Part shown: positions 24,671 through 35,202 of the stretch, in pieces
Numbering within the stretch: the first letter of the stretch is position 1
How the letters are laid out: every line of letters begins with the position of its first letter
DNA from: Brachionus manjavacas
Lineage: Eukaryota; Rotifera; Eurotatoria; Ploima; Brachionidae
DNA: 64,000 nucleotides
Assembly: GCA_019054805.1 (NCBI GenBank)
Contig: JAHQIY010000009.1
Coordinates: 372,001-436,000 of the forward strand
Direction of reading: 5' to 3'
Made by a program: the position numbers and the translations under genes
The notes under the pieces: model-generated
Told to the model about the DNA's origin: nothing
What the model saw: the letters and a program-made list of their open reading frames with translations, nothing else
The model's database searches: none

Positions 24671-25945
24671 AGTATATTGTAGCCTCCATTGTCAACAGCT
24701 CCAGGTTGGTATTTTGGCTTGACTTGGCATCATCTCATTATGCGAGTATGGTACAGAGTTATCTGATGAAAAAATATAATAATATAATGAAAATATAAAT
24801 CAACAAATATTTTAAAATGAAAAAAAATACAAACGTTCTCAAAAGACTTAAAATCAAAAAATGAGTCCAAAAACCAACAAAAATCAGACAAAATCTGATT
24901 ATATATTTTGGCATCCATATTTTCTTCAAATATCTTTAAAAAATTATTTCAGATTATTATTCCCATTTTTTTTGCAAAACGCTGTTCCTTTTAAAGAAAT
25001 TCCACCCAAAAAGTATTATTTATCCTGATTAAACCAAAAAAGTTTACTTTTGGACAAAATTTGTTTGTCGATGAAAGGCTTGTTTCATCGACAAAAATTT
25101 AATTTTTAAAATCTAAATTTATGTTCCTTAAACACCAAATTAGTCTTTATCTTATATAGTTCAGAGATAGTTGACTATTTTCAAAGTCTACAAAATCTGA
25201 AACCTTTAACAATTCTATAATTGATTTCTTTTTTAAAAAAAAGTTTATTAAACAAATTTTACCAAAAATTGTGTAATTTTACGAAAAATTAAGTAAGAAA
25301 CGGTAAGGAATGTTGAACAAATATGTTAAATATTATAATAAAATTAATTAAATATTTTGGAAAAGAAGCCAATTTTAAATTTTTCTTACCAAAATTTGCA
25401 TATTTTAATGTAAGCTTGCGTAATTTTACGTTAAATTACATATCCTTATCGACAAATATTTACGTCAGATTACGTTAACTGACCGAAACTTACGTAAAAT
25501 TTCGTAATTTTATCAATTCTAGGCTTTTTGTAAAACCACTGTGTTTAAAAAAAAAATTTTTCTTTTTTTTCAAACTTGGCATCACCTTTAAGGCGATAAT
25601 TGAAATCTACTAATAATAAAAATTAAAAAATCTACTTTTTGAAAATTTTTACCAGTTGACTAAATCAAATATGTATTTTTCAATGAAAGATTGAAATGGA
25701 ACTTTTGTTTCGATTTTTAAAAGTGTCATTATGTGCACATATTTTAATTAAATTTTTTATCTTTTTTAATTTTTTTTGCTAAACAAATAAATAGTGAATA
25801 TTTATAATAAAAAAGGAAATTTATTAGTTTGCTTATAAATGCATAATTTCTTAAATACAATTGATCAAGGATAAAATAAATAATTAAAAAAATTGAAAAA
25901 TTAAAAGCAAAAATCACAGAATAATTGGAATTAAAATAAAAAAAT
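24671..25945. other. Intergenic with ACGTAA-type repeats
   Basis: No gene. About 25260-25520 has several ACGTAA/TTACGT-containing segments (TTTTACGTTAAATTACAT, TTACGTCAGATTACGTTA), a member of the dispersed repeat family also seen at 18.15, 28.47, 60.14 and 61.52 kb. Confidence 0.4.
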
Positions 25946-27028
25946 CTATTTTCTTGGAGCTGGGAAGTAAACATTTGTATTTGTAACAATTCCTCCACTA
26001 ACATATTTTAAGTCTGCTCTTTTTGATGCTTCTATATTTGGCACCTTTTCTTCAACAGCTTCCCGAATTGTCTGCTCTGGTTCCCGTTCTCTTGAGCTGT
26101 TAAACGAGCTTAAATTACTGGAACTATTGTTGGTACGGCGAATTCTTCTTCTAACGCAAGGTCGCGTATAATAGCGCACATTTGGTTGCTTTGTTTGGAT
26201 AAAGTCGTGTTCAACTTTGGACGAGGAATCACTAGGCGAAGAGAGAGCCGAGGATGAACCGATCAGATTTGATCTGTCATTCATTGAAGAAGTTCCAGAT
26301 GAAACACTTATTTCTTTTACATTTTCCGACAGAATTATGCTGCTATCTCCGATGGTCGATAGCCTGACTCGTGCTCGCGGAATTCCATAATGAAAAAAAG
26401 TCGAAAATTTTAGACTTGAATCATCTTTTGACCATTTGGCTATCAAATATAAAATCATGATCTCTTTCAATCTATTTTGAATATTACTAAAACCGAGCAA
26501 ATTTTCAAAAGGTCCTTCGATTCTTTTGTTCTTGTGCCAAAAGTGTTTTTTCTCTTTTTTCTCATGCGAAAAAGTCAGGCTAAAAATTTCCGGGTTCTCG
26601 ATTAAGATAGTGTTCATTTTGGTTCGATACTCAGCCCAAGTATGTATTGCTTCATGGGCTTCGCATTGTTTGAGATGAATAAATTTTCCATTTTCTTTAA
26701 AAATCAAGTGATCCAAATTTAGGTGGTGACTGTTCAGAAATGGCTGAATAAATTGTTTCAGCTCATCAAAGTTAGATTTGTGCCAGTCTATGGTGCCCAG
26801 GAGTCGAAATGCCAGATTTTCGGCAAATGAAATTTTGTTGCTGGACGCCGACTGATTCATTTGAAGCAAACGATTTAGAAATCCTTTGAATTTAGCCAAC
26901 TCAACATTTGCTTCTTCTAGAAAATTTTCATTTTGTGGAATCTCGAATCTAGACAAGTTTTTCATGCCTGCATTTGGATCATCTGCTTTCAAGTTTAGAG
27001 CACTTAGATTTTCACCTTTTCGATTCAT
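25946..27028 (-). CDS. Unidentified 360-residue protein, Ser-rich C-terminus
   Basis: A single uninterrupted ORF of 361 codons from the ATG at 27028 to TAG at 25946, with codon content and GC well above the flanks, so I take it as a real gene. I do not recognise the family. Residues about 30-215 look globular and alpha-helical (NVELAKFKGFLNRLLQMNQS, AFRLLGTIDWHKSNFDELKQ, EAIHTWAEYRTKMNTILIEN). From about residue 225 it becomes Ser-rich and disordered (GSSSALSSPSDSSSK), with a basic patch TRPCVRRRIRRTNNSSS that could be a nuclear signal. There is no signal peptide or membrane segment. The lack of introns is unusual beside its multi-exon neighbours and could mean a retrocopy or a fast-evolving lineage-specific gene. 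Confidence 0.65.
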   Translation of the reverse strand: MNRKGENLSALNLKADDPNAGMKNLSRFEIPQNENFLEEANVELAKFKGFLNRLLQMNQSASSNKISFAENLAFRLLGTIDWHKSNFDELKQFIQPFLNSHHLNLDHLIFKENGKFIHLKQCEAHEAIHTWAEYRTKMNTILIENPEIFSLTFSHEKKEKKHFWHKNKRIEGPFENLLGFSNIQNRLKEIMILYLIAKWSKDDSSLKFSTFFHYGIPRARVRLSTIGDSSIILSENVKEISVSSGTSSMNDRSNLIGSSSALSSPSDSSSKVEHDFIQTKQPNVRYYTRPCVRRRIRRTNNSSSNLSSFNSSREREPEQTIREAVEEKVPNIEASKRADLKYVSGGIVTNTNVYFPAPRK

Positions 27029-28524
27029 TTTTAAAAATAATTTTAAATTTAGAATGTTTAGATACTGCGTGAGTCTTAGCTAGTGATGGTTTTAACATTT
27101 AAATTGAAGATTTCATATACAATAAGAAAATTTAAACTTTTTTCTTGCTAATTAAATAAAAATTGCATATTTATATTCAATTGCAAAATTACCATTCTTT
27201 TCACTTCCTTTAAAATCACATTCTTCTTTCTTAATGTTGTTAGAAAAAATTTCCAATCGAACAAATTGTTTATACAAAATGTTGAAAAATCTTTAAACTT
27301 TTTCCAACAGAATAATTAGATATTATTTTTTAATAAAGATTAAATTTTAATTATTCATTAAAAATTATGCAGATAATTGAGTAGAAAATCTTAAAATAGA
27401 AAAGAATGACCTTTAAAACGAACGGACTAAATTTAAACTAAAATTTTTGTGAAAATTCCAAAAAATTAATAGCTTCTAAAAAATAAACAACTAAAAACTT
27501 ATTTAAATGTTATTTTACGTCTTGCAAGATATTGGCATTCCTTAAATTTTGCTACCATAGTTGTCTTTCTTGTGAGAAATCTCCGTGAGTGTGCATTAAC
27601 TTTTTCTTTTTAATATTATACAGTGCTGATTTTGACACTAGGTTTTTTACCGATTTGTAAGTAAATTCATGTAAAAAATTAATTTTGAAATTCACTAAAA
27701 TTTGAAAAATTTGGGTGAAAATCTGCAAAAAAAATGAAAAAAATTCAATCAAGTGTTTTTAATGCCTTATTTTAAATAATTGGTTTGATAGTTAAACCAG
27801 TCTCCTTTTTTTTTCTCAATTACGATCGAAATCACCTTTAAAGAAGACTTCTTTTAAAATTTTATTATCATAGGGTGTTTTTTTAAATACCATTTTTAAA
27901 TGACTAAAGATTTTGTCTTAAAACAATTTTATATTTGAATTATTTAACTTATTATAAAGAATTTACTCAAATAATTAGGAATTCTTTGCATATTAATGAT
28001 GTATGTTAAGGATCATTATCCTGGTAAGGCTTAAAATTAAAATTAAATTTTCAAAATGGACCGTATTTGATTTTCAGCTAGAATATGTCCATAAATTTCT
28101 AAATTCATATTTTTGAATAACTTTCTAAATTAAATTTTATTTTTTAATTGTATGTTTAATTTTTTATTTAAATAATTTTCTTCAACGTAATCCCTTGACG
28201 AAATGCTTAGTTTTTGGTCTTGAAGCAACCAATATTAAATGATACTTAACTAAAAAGTGTTAAATTGCTTTAAAAAATGACTGTAGATTAAATTTTAATT
28301 AATTTTAGGAGTCAGTTTAAACGAAAACTTAAAATTTATTTTTAAAAATTAAAAAAAAAATTGAGACATTTAAGTGTATTGAGCTTTACCCTGTTTGAAC
28401 CTATATTTTCGTATTACGCTTGCGCTTATCTTTTAACCAAATTTCCTGAAATTTGCCAAATTTGCATTTTACGTTAGTTTACGTAAAAATCGGTGATTTA
28501 TTTTCTTAAATTTTATTATAATTT
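27029..28524. other. Intergenic with dispersed repeat copies
   Basis: No gene. About 27644-27911 matches 60133-60361 in the same orientation (shared ACCGATTT, ATTCAATCAA..GTTTT, CTTTATTTTAAATAAT and CAGTCTCC blocks). About 28440-28500 carries an inverted copy of its TTTACGTAAAAATCGGTGA end. Confidence 0.55.
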
Positions 28525-29028
28525 AGTAGTAGTGACAGCTGATGTGATTGATTGCTGCTCATCCAGCAATCAATGCCTGCTTTAAAGCTGTTAACATTCG
28601 GGGCTTAAACTAACTGATTTGGCAGTGAGTTCCATATGTTAGCGATTCTGTTGAAAAAAAAGTAATCTCTATGTTGGAGCCTCGAAATTTCTTTGTGATA
28701 TTTGAAGCAGTGACCTCTTCCTTGGATTTTGGTGACATTAAAATTGTTGCTTTTTTCAACCATTACTATTCCATGCATGAACTTGTATAATTGATTTAGA
28801 TCACCTCTTTTTCTTCTTTCCACCAGATTTGGAATGTTCAAAGCCTTCAATCTGCTTTCATACGATTTGTTTCTAATTGAAGAAACATATTTTGTAGCTC
28901 TGCGTTAAATCCTTTCAACATTCTCACAGTTCGACTTAAGAATTGGAGACCATACAGGCACAGCAAATTCCAAAAGAGGACGAACAAAAGTTAAATACAA
29001 TGATCTAAATAACTTACAATCAAACTTA
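28525..29028 (-). mobile_element. LINE 3' fragment, same subfamily as 812-2165
   Basis: Nearly the same sequence as the 3' part of the first LINE, including the UTR (ACAGCTGATGTG..GATTGCTGCTCATC) and the C-terminal coding region (LNIPNLVERRKRGDLNQLYK, QHRDYFFFNR, WNSLPNQLV). The 5' break is at about 29027, inside the RT. A G-to-A change turns the Gln codon of RIQRRA into a stop, and only a short GTAGTAGTG tail remains. Confidence 0.88.
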
Positions 29029-29764
29029 ATTTGTTTAATTTACCGAAAAAAATTGAATAATATGTCAAGTTTATTTTCTACACAACATTTTTTAATATCC
29101 CTTTTTATTGAACTTTAATAAATTTAAATTAAAAAAATTTAAATAAAAAAAATTTCTTTAAAAAATTTTAAATTTTTTAATTGTTGTACTATAAATTAAT
29201 CACAAATGCACTATTTTTAATACCAAACTGCACTAAAATATTTCCAAACAGTACTAAATTATTTTATGTGCACAAATTTTTCAGTTGTTAACCAAAATAA
29301 TTCAAATCAGAACTTTTAATTTCAAAACTTTACTATATAAATCATCTCGCACTTAAATAATTTTTGACATGAACAAAAATAATTTTAAATATTAATTTAT
29401 ACCTTATTTTTATTGTTATATATATCATCACTAAAACGATTACTAATTTAGAAATTAAAACAATTAACAGCTAGTTACTCAACGGAAGATCATGGCATGG
29501 TAATTTTTTGATGCTAGAAACAAATGCATTTGGAAGACCTTTGACGTTTTATTTAAGCAAACAAACAGCCTTTATGAAATTAAAATCAACTAAACGCAAT
29601 GGAAATTGTCGCGATGGAACAGTAAGAATTACATATGCATGCACTTCATTGGAGTATGCTTAAAATTGTGGGTTGGAGATTGCCAGATTCCTATCGCTTC
29701 GGTCAACAAGCCATTAGGAAAAAAACATATTCGAGGAAGACTCACTATGGCAGCAGCAGCACTA

Positions 29765-30178
29765 CAGTAGATCTCGCAAAAAAGAAACGTTACCTAAGGT
29801 AACGGTTACCGTAAGCGTTACCCTTCCGTAAGCGGACCGTAAGCGTTAGAGTCAGATTTTCCAAACAGTTTTAATTTACTCATAATTTTTCTTTTTTAAG
29901 TTCTCATAAAAGTGGAAATTAACAAAGTTTTTGATTTTAATTTTTATTCAAAAAAAAATTAATTCGTGTTTAACTTAAATTAATTAATAAAAAAAAAATG
30001 ATAAAATAAAATAATAAAATTAATTTATTTATTTCAAAATTTTGAAGATAAACAGTATCAAAAATTAATTTGAAAATAAAAAATCATTTAAAATTTTTAA
30101 TTTGAGATTTTTTTATAAAAAATTTGAGAAGGTAACGCTTACGCTTACGGTAACGTTGCATTTTTCCGAGATCTCCTG
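29765..30178. mobile_element. Tc1/mariner-type MITE with TA target site
   Basis: The ends are inverted repeats CAGTAGATCTCGCAAAAAAG (left) and CAGGAGATCTCGGAAAAATG (right, reverse complement), each followed by a GTTACCG/GTAAGCGTTACC block; the left arm carries extra copies of that block up to about 29850. TA dinucleotides lie immediately outside both ends (29763-29764 and 30179-30180). TA duplication with CAG ends is characteristic of Tc1/mariner. The ~270-bp core is A/T-rich without an ORF. Confidence 0.78.
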
Positions 30179-30620
30179 TAATGGTATATTCTACTGGATT
30201 CAAATAAGCTTAAAAGCTCATTTAAATCGTTAATTTAATAACGAATCGGCCACTTAATAAATACAATATCATTTTTTTATTTTTTATTTTATTCTTAAGT
30301 ATTTATTACTATATTTTTTTCTCTCTAAAATTGAATAACATTTTTGTAATTGTAATTTGTATTTTCTTATGTTTAAAAAAATGAAGTTTTCGAAAAAAAT
30401 TAAATTGTGCTTGTTGTATTTTTTAATCTAAAAATAAATTAAAAAATTTCAGATCCAAAATTATCATGGTTATTATCAAAATTATTATCGTGCTTTTTAA
30501 ACATTGATTCAGTGCTTAGTAAAGATTATTAAAAGAATGTTATTTTTAGTGCATTCTTGATTAATATAGTGCAACTTGTGAATATTTATAGTGCAGAATG
30601 TATTTGATGCCTAAATTAAT

Positions 30621-31047
30621 GTAGTGTGGTGGGTAAAACAACAGTTAATTGCGACTCAGAGCCCGGGTTCGAATCCTAGTCAAGTTAAATGAATGTAGCT
30701 TTAAAAAAAATTATAAATTATGGAACAGAGCTAGTGCTTTCAGTGTTGTGCTTCTACTTGTCACCTGGTTTGAGTTCAACGCCAAATCATTTCTCTAGAT
30801 GGTTGTTAGCATTCATCTAAAAAATGGAACCTGGCATTAGAACTGGCATTAGAACAACGATTATCTTCCTATGGAAACGTGTCAGGACTCGCAAGTCAAG
30901 GAGACTTAAAATAATGGTGTCGAAAGTAGGGAGTATAAAAACTCTGTTATAAGCAGCAATGCTTCTACAAGCTAATCAAATAAAACTTGTATTGTTCTGC
31001 AAGGGTTTAAACTTTTGGCAGAAAGTTACTACTTCTTCTACTACTAA
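30621..31047 (+). mobile_element. tRNA-headed SINE with LINE-like ACT tail
   Basis: The head contains a good polymerase III B-box, GGTTCGAATCC at 30666-30676, with a weak A-box-like GTGGTGGGTAA upstream. The T-stem pairs poorly, so it is not a functional tRNA. A GC-richer body of about 340 bp follows, and the element ends in ACTACTTCTTCTACTACTAAA, similar to the trinucleotide tails of the LINEs here. This suggests LINE-mediated mobilisation. Boundaries are approximate. Confidence 0.6.
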
Positions 31048-32596
31048 ATTAAAGGTCAATTATTTTGATGTTAATTTGATTTTGAACCATTATTGGACTA
31101 AGCATGTGTAGAAATGTTAATTATTTATTTTTTAAAAAAAATCAAAATCATTATATTAACAATAATAAATAATTATTAAAAAAACATATAACACAAACTT
31201 AATTTTAAATTATTTATAATTCTTTTTAAATTTAATGCAATATATTTTTATTTATTTTTTTAAACTATTGTATAACTAAGACGAGTATTCAAATCTTTTT
31301 TTATATATACATTAATTAATTTTTTTTTTAAATCATGTTATTTCAAGCAAGAGGTTGGAAGGAATGACTAAGATCCATTCCAAACAGCCTGAGGTTCCAC
31401 CTCAAATTATATTTATAAAAAAATAACAAAGAGCTGCTTCAAGTTTTAATCTTAGAATTATTTTATTTAATAATTTAAATATTTTTAGTTACTTTATTTT
31501 ATAATTTGTTTAAGAAAAATTAAAGAAGCAAAAAATGATTAATTTTGTTATTTAATTTTGTAAAGTTTATATTACATTTTTTGATATAATTTCAAAAAGG
31601 GATCTATCTTTAAATAGCTGAGAATCTAATAGCTGTGTCAAAAAAAAACTTGTCAAAATAGCAAAGAAAATAGCAGTGCCAAAATCGCTTTTTTAACAAA
31701 TAAAAATATACATTTCTTAATAGCTTAATTATAGATTTTTTTCATTTTTATTAAAATTTCTAAAAAATGAGTGAGACTACTGATGTAAATGATTTAGCTT
31801 TAAATCGTAATTCAATTAATTTAAGTGATAAAGGTAAAATCACTCGATCTTAAAGGTTTTCCAGAACTTAGTTTTCAAAACTATTAAAATTAATTCAAAA
31901 ACTTCTACTTGAGTTATTGAATAATTATGAAAAGATAAAACTAGATGAATTTTACAATAGTTTAGCTTTAATATTAAAATATTGATTAATAACTTAATTA
32001 TTTAATTCAATTTCTTTTCGTGTCATAAAACAAACTTTTTTTCTAATAATCTTAGCTATTTTCAACAAAGTTTTTTTTTTTGGTTATTTTTGACTTTACC
32101 TGTCTATTCTAAATGATTTATTTTGACATATTTAATTGTTAAAAGTGGCTATTATGTTGATTTTTTTTGAGATAATTTATTTTCACCGTTTCCCACAAAA
32201 AGAAATCAAATAAAAAATCTAGGAAATTTAAAAAAGAATATTGAAACAAAAATCATTTTAAACAAGTAAGTAATCTCATTTTTTAAATCTTTTTTTAATG
32301 AATGAAATAAAACTCTAAATGACAAAAATTAGATTTGAGTAATATGGAAATGAATTTTCCAAATTAAAAGAAACTAGTGCAATTAAAGACTAAGAAATTG
32401 TAATTTTTAAAATCAAATTTAATTTAAAAGGTCAAATAATTGAAAAAAATAATTAAAAAAACTTAATTGTAATTCTTTATTTTTTAAATTGGCATTCAAT
32501 TTAACAATTCAAAGACAAATTATCATAAACAAAAACATTAAAACGTCTTAATCTGCTTTTTTGGAAATAATTTTACAAAAATCGAATAATTTTATA
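31048..32596. other. Intergenic / upstream region of channel gene
   Basis: A/T-rich. A short ATG frame at 31767 (about 28 codons) is followed by GTAAAATC. It could be a 5' exon of the channel gene but cannot be joined to it convincingly. No other feature seen. Confidence 0.35.
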
Positions 32597-33708
32597 ATGT
32601 TCCCAAATCCCTACAAAGTAGAAACTCATATAATAATTTTAAAAATTGGTCAAATAAATACTAAGAACGAGACTTTTTACGCAGAATTTTTCATCGAAAC
32701 AAAATGGACCGATCGAGTCCAAACGACAGATAGTCAAAAGAACTTCAAATATGATCCAGTGAGTCATTTTAATCCGAATATTGTGTTGAACAATTCATTA
32801 GGTGAGCCCTATCAAGAAATATCCTACAGCACCAAAGTGCTGGAGAGCAAGAAAACAAGCAGACTGATGGAAATAGTCGAAAGACGCAAAGTGCAGGGAA
32901 AATTTTGGCAAAAATTTGACTTCAAAAAATTTCCATTAGATGTTCAAACATTGACTTTGGACATATCATCATCAAATGCATCGTCCATGGTCCAATTTGT
33001 TGAATCAAAGACTAAATTTAATTTTTTAACACCGAATGCTTTCATGGACACCCAAGAATGGCAAGTGTACCAACACATACAAACAAATGGTTCGATAAAA
33101 AAAAGTGAATTTTCCTCAGACGAGTATTCAGCATTTACAATAGAGATAAATGTCTCTAGAATGCCATCTTACTATTTATGCAATGCTTTTTTTCTTGTTT
33201 TTTTAATTTCTCTCACTAATTTTACCAAATTTACATTGAAATGTGACTATATTTTCGCTAGATTAAAAATTGGAACGGCATTGCTTTTAACTCTTTTTAC
33301 TTTTAAATTACTAATTACACAAAATATTCCTCAAATATCCTATCTCACTTCTTTGGATAAGTACATTTTGTTTTCAATCATATTCACAGTAGCCCAATGC
33401 ATTTATGACAGTGTCATGGCGTCTAGTACATTGCCGCTTTGTGCCATGCCTTATCGAGTCTACGACATTTATGCCTTAATCATTTCAAGCTCTTTATTTT
33501 TTTGGTTAATCTAGTTCTTATAATTTGGATCATAGCTGTAGCTTTGAGAAATAGATATGATAAATATAAGCATATTAAAGAATCAAGTGATAGCAACACA
33601 AAGCGTTTGTATCAGCTTTACAATCAGGACATTCCAAATGTTAACACAGAAGAAGTAGGAGAAGTCGAGTTTGATGAAAAAGAAGTTATTAAAGAGGTTA
33701 GATTTTAG
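32597..33708 (+). pseudogene. Pentameric ligand-gated ion channel, copy 1 (frameshifted near M4)
   Basis: First of two tandem intronless channel genes. From ATG 32597 the ligand-binding domain shows THIIILKIGQINTKNETFYA, FFIETKWTDR and FDFKKFPLDVQTL. The last aligns with the Cys-loop region of nicotinic/GABA-type receptors but has neither loop cysteine. Then come M1 (SYYLCNAFFLVF), M2 (about residues 216-240, ARLKIGTALLLTLFTF), M3 (YILFSIIFTVAQCIYDSV) and the start of M4. A run of 7 T at about 33498 replaces the 8 T of copy 2, so the frame ends at FFWLI (stop at 33512-33514). The remaining M4 and tail stay open in the shifted frame to 33708. Either it is truncated or the base is a sequencing error. 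No signal peptide is evident at this start. Confidence 0.8.
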
Positions 33709-33714
33709 TATGTG

Positions 33715-35202
33715 AGATTTTAATTTTAATAAGATAAAAAATTTGTATTTCAAATAGTTTTATAAATTATTTTATTTATTTATTTGTTATAAAGTTTTTA
33801 AGTTTTAATATATAATTAAATTCTCAATTTTTTTATTCTTTTTAATTAATTAAAACTGTTAAGGGGTCTTGTCACCTGATCGGACAACTGTCCGGGACAA
33901 TTTGATCATGCCATTTACCTGGACATTTAAATTTGTTAATTGTTCATCGATTTTCTCAATTGTCCATATAAAAATAAAGTTGTCCATATTTTGACTCGTT
34001 CATCGCCTTGCCATTCTCAACCTGAGACCCTTTCACGAGGTGACAAGATCCAGCATTTAAAGCTTATAAACAGAATTCGATCTATAGATTTATATAAGTA
34101 TGATATAAACTCATGAAGAGCTATGCGACATAAGTTTGAAACCATGCTGACCCATGAAGAAAATGTTGTTAATCTCGAAATAAAAACTTATTTGCTTTGT
34201 TAAAAGTTTTTCGAAGGCATGTTTTTTTTGATGATTCAAAATTGAATATTTGATATAAAATAAAAAAATTTTTTTTTAAATTTTTTTAGGCTAAGATTAA
34301 ATGAATAGAAGAATTTAATAACAAAAAAAAATTATTAATTTTAATTGAACAAAAAAATATTAAATTTTATAATAACTTTTTAAAAGATTACTTTTTTTAG
34401 GATCCCTGGGTATTTTTTTAGCCTCCCAAAAAAAGAAATTTAGGGCTTCCAAGGACGTAGTTTACGAATTTCAAGTCAAAAAGTTAGGAATTTAGATTAG
34501 AAATCATCAAGATGCGGTCCAAAAATTCCTCTGAAAACAACAATTGACTCAATTAGATAATTGTAAGTGCTAATATCAGTCGCTATACTTAACTTCCAGA
34601 AGCTGTGTGAAATTATTTAAATGACATTTAAGTGGTTATACTATTTGTTTCTTCAAAATTTTAGTTCAGTTGATACCGAGAGAAAAAGTTATTTTTCAAA
34701 GAAGATTGATTTTATTAAGGACTGATTAGCAAGAGGTAAATTTTTTTCAGAATTTACGTAAAAAATCATTTTGGTAAATTTTTATGGAGCAGTTTTCATC
34801 TTCCACTTAAAGAACCAATTATCAATTTTTTATCATATATAAACCTATATTTTTTGAAGATTAAAAGTTTTATTATTTAAGAAAAATTACTTTTATCAAA
34901 GGAAAATATTTAAAAATTAAAATTTTAAGACACAATCCACTAATGTTTTTTAAATTAAATAAATAACTTTATAAAGTAAATGGGAAAAAAAGAGATCAAA
35001 TTTAAAGTTATACCAAAAAATTTTTTTTTTTTTAAATTAATCAAACAAAATTAAGCGATTGCATTTCAATAAAAAAAAATTTTAATTTCATTTTAGGACA
35101 TCTTTTTTAAGTTTAATTTCTTCTTCTAAAATATTCAAATTTCACTTAATATCAGCTAGTTTCTCAAATTTATTCAGCTGAAAAAGAAAAAAAAGTTGAA
35201 AG
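33715..35202. other. Spacer between tandem channel genes
   Basis: A/T-rich. At 33861-34052 there is a less A/T-rich 190-bp segment whose ends carry short inverted repeats (TCTTGTCACCT at about 33867 and AGGTGACAAGA at about 34039), a possible MITE. No gene. Confidence 0.4.

Noticed and set aside
30621-30690. A functional tRNA gene
   Set aside because: The B-box is good, but the T-stem pairs poorly and no acceptor stem or anticodon arm can be drawn; a SINE head explains it better.
31767-31860. Signal-peptide or first exon for channel copy 1
   Set aside because: The short frame is hydrophilic, not a signal peptide, and no in-frame junction to the exon at 32597 could be found.
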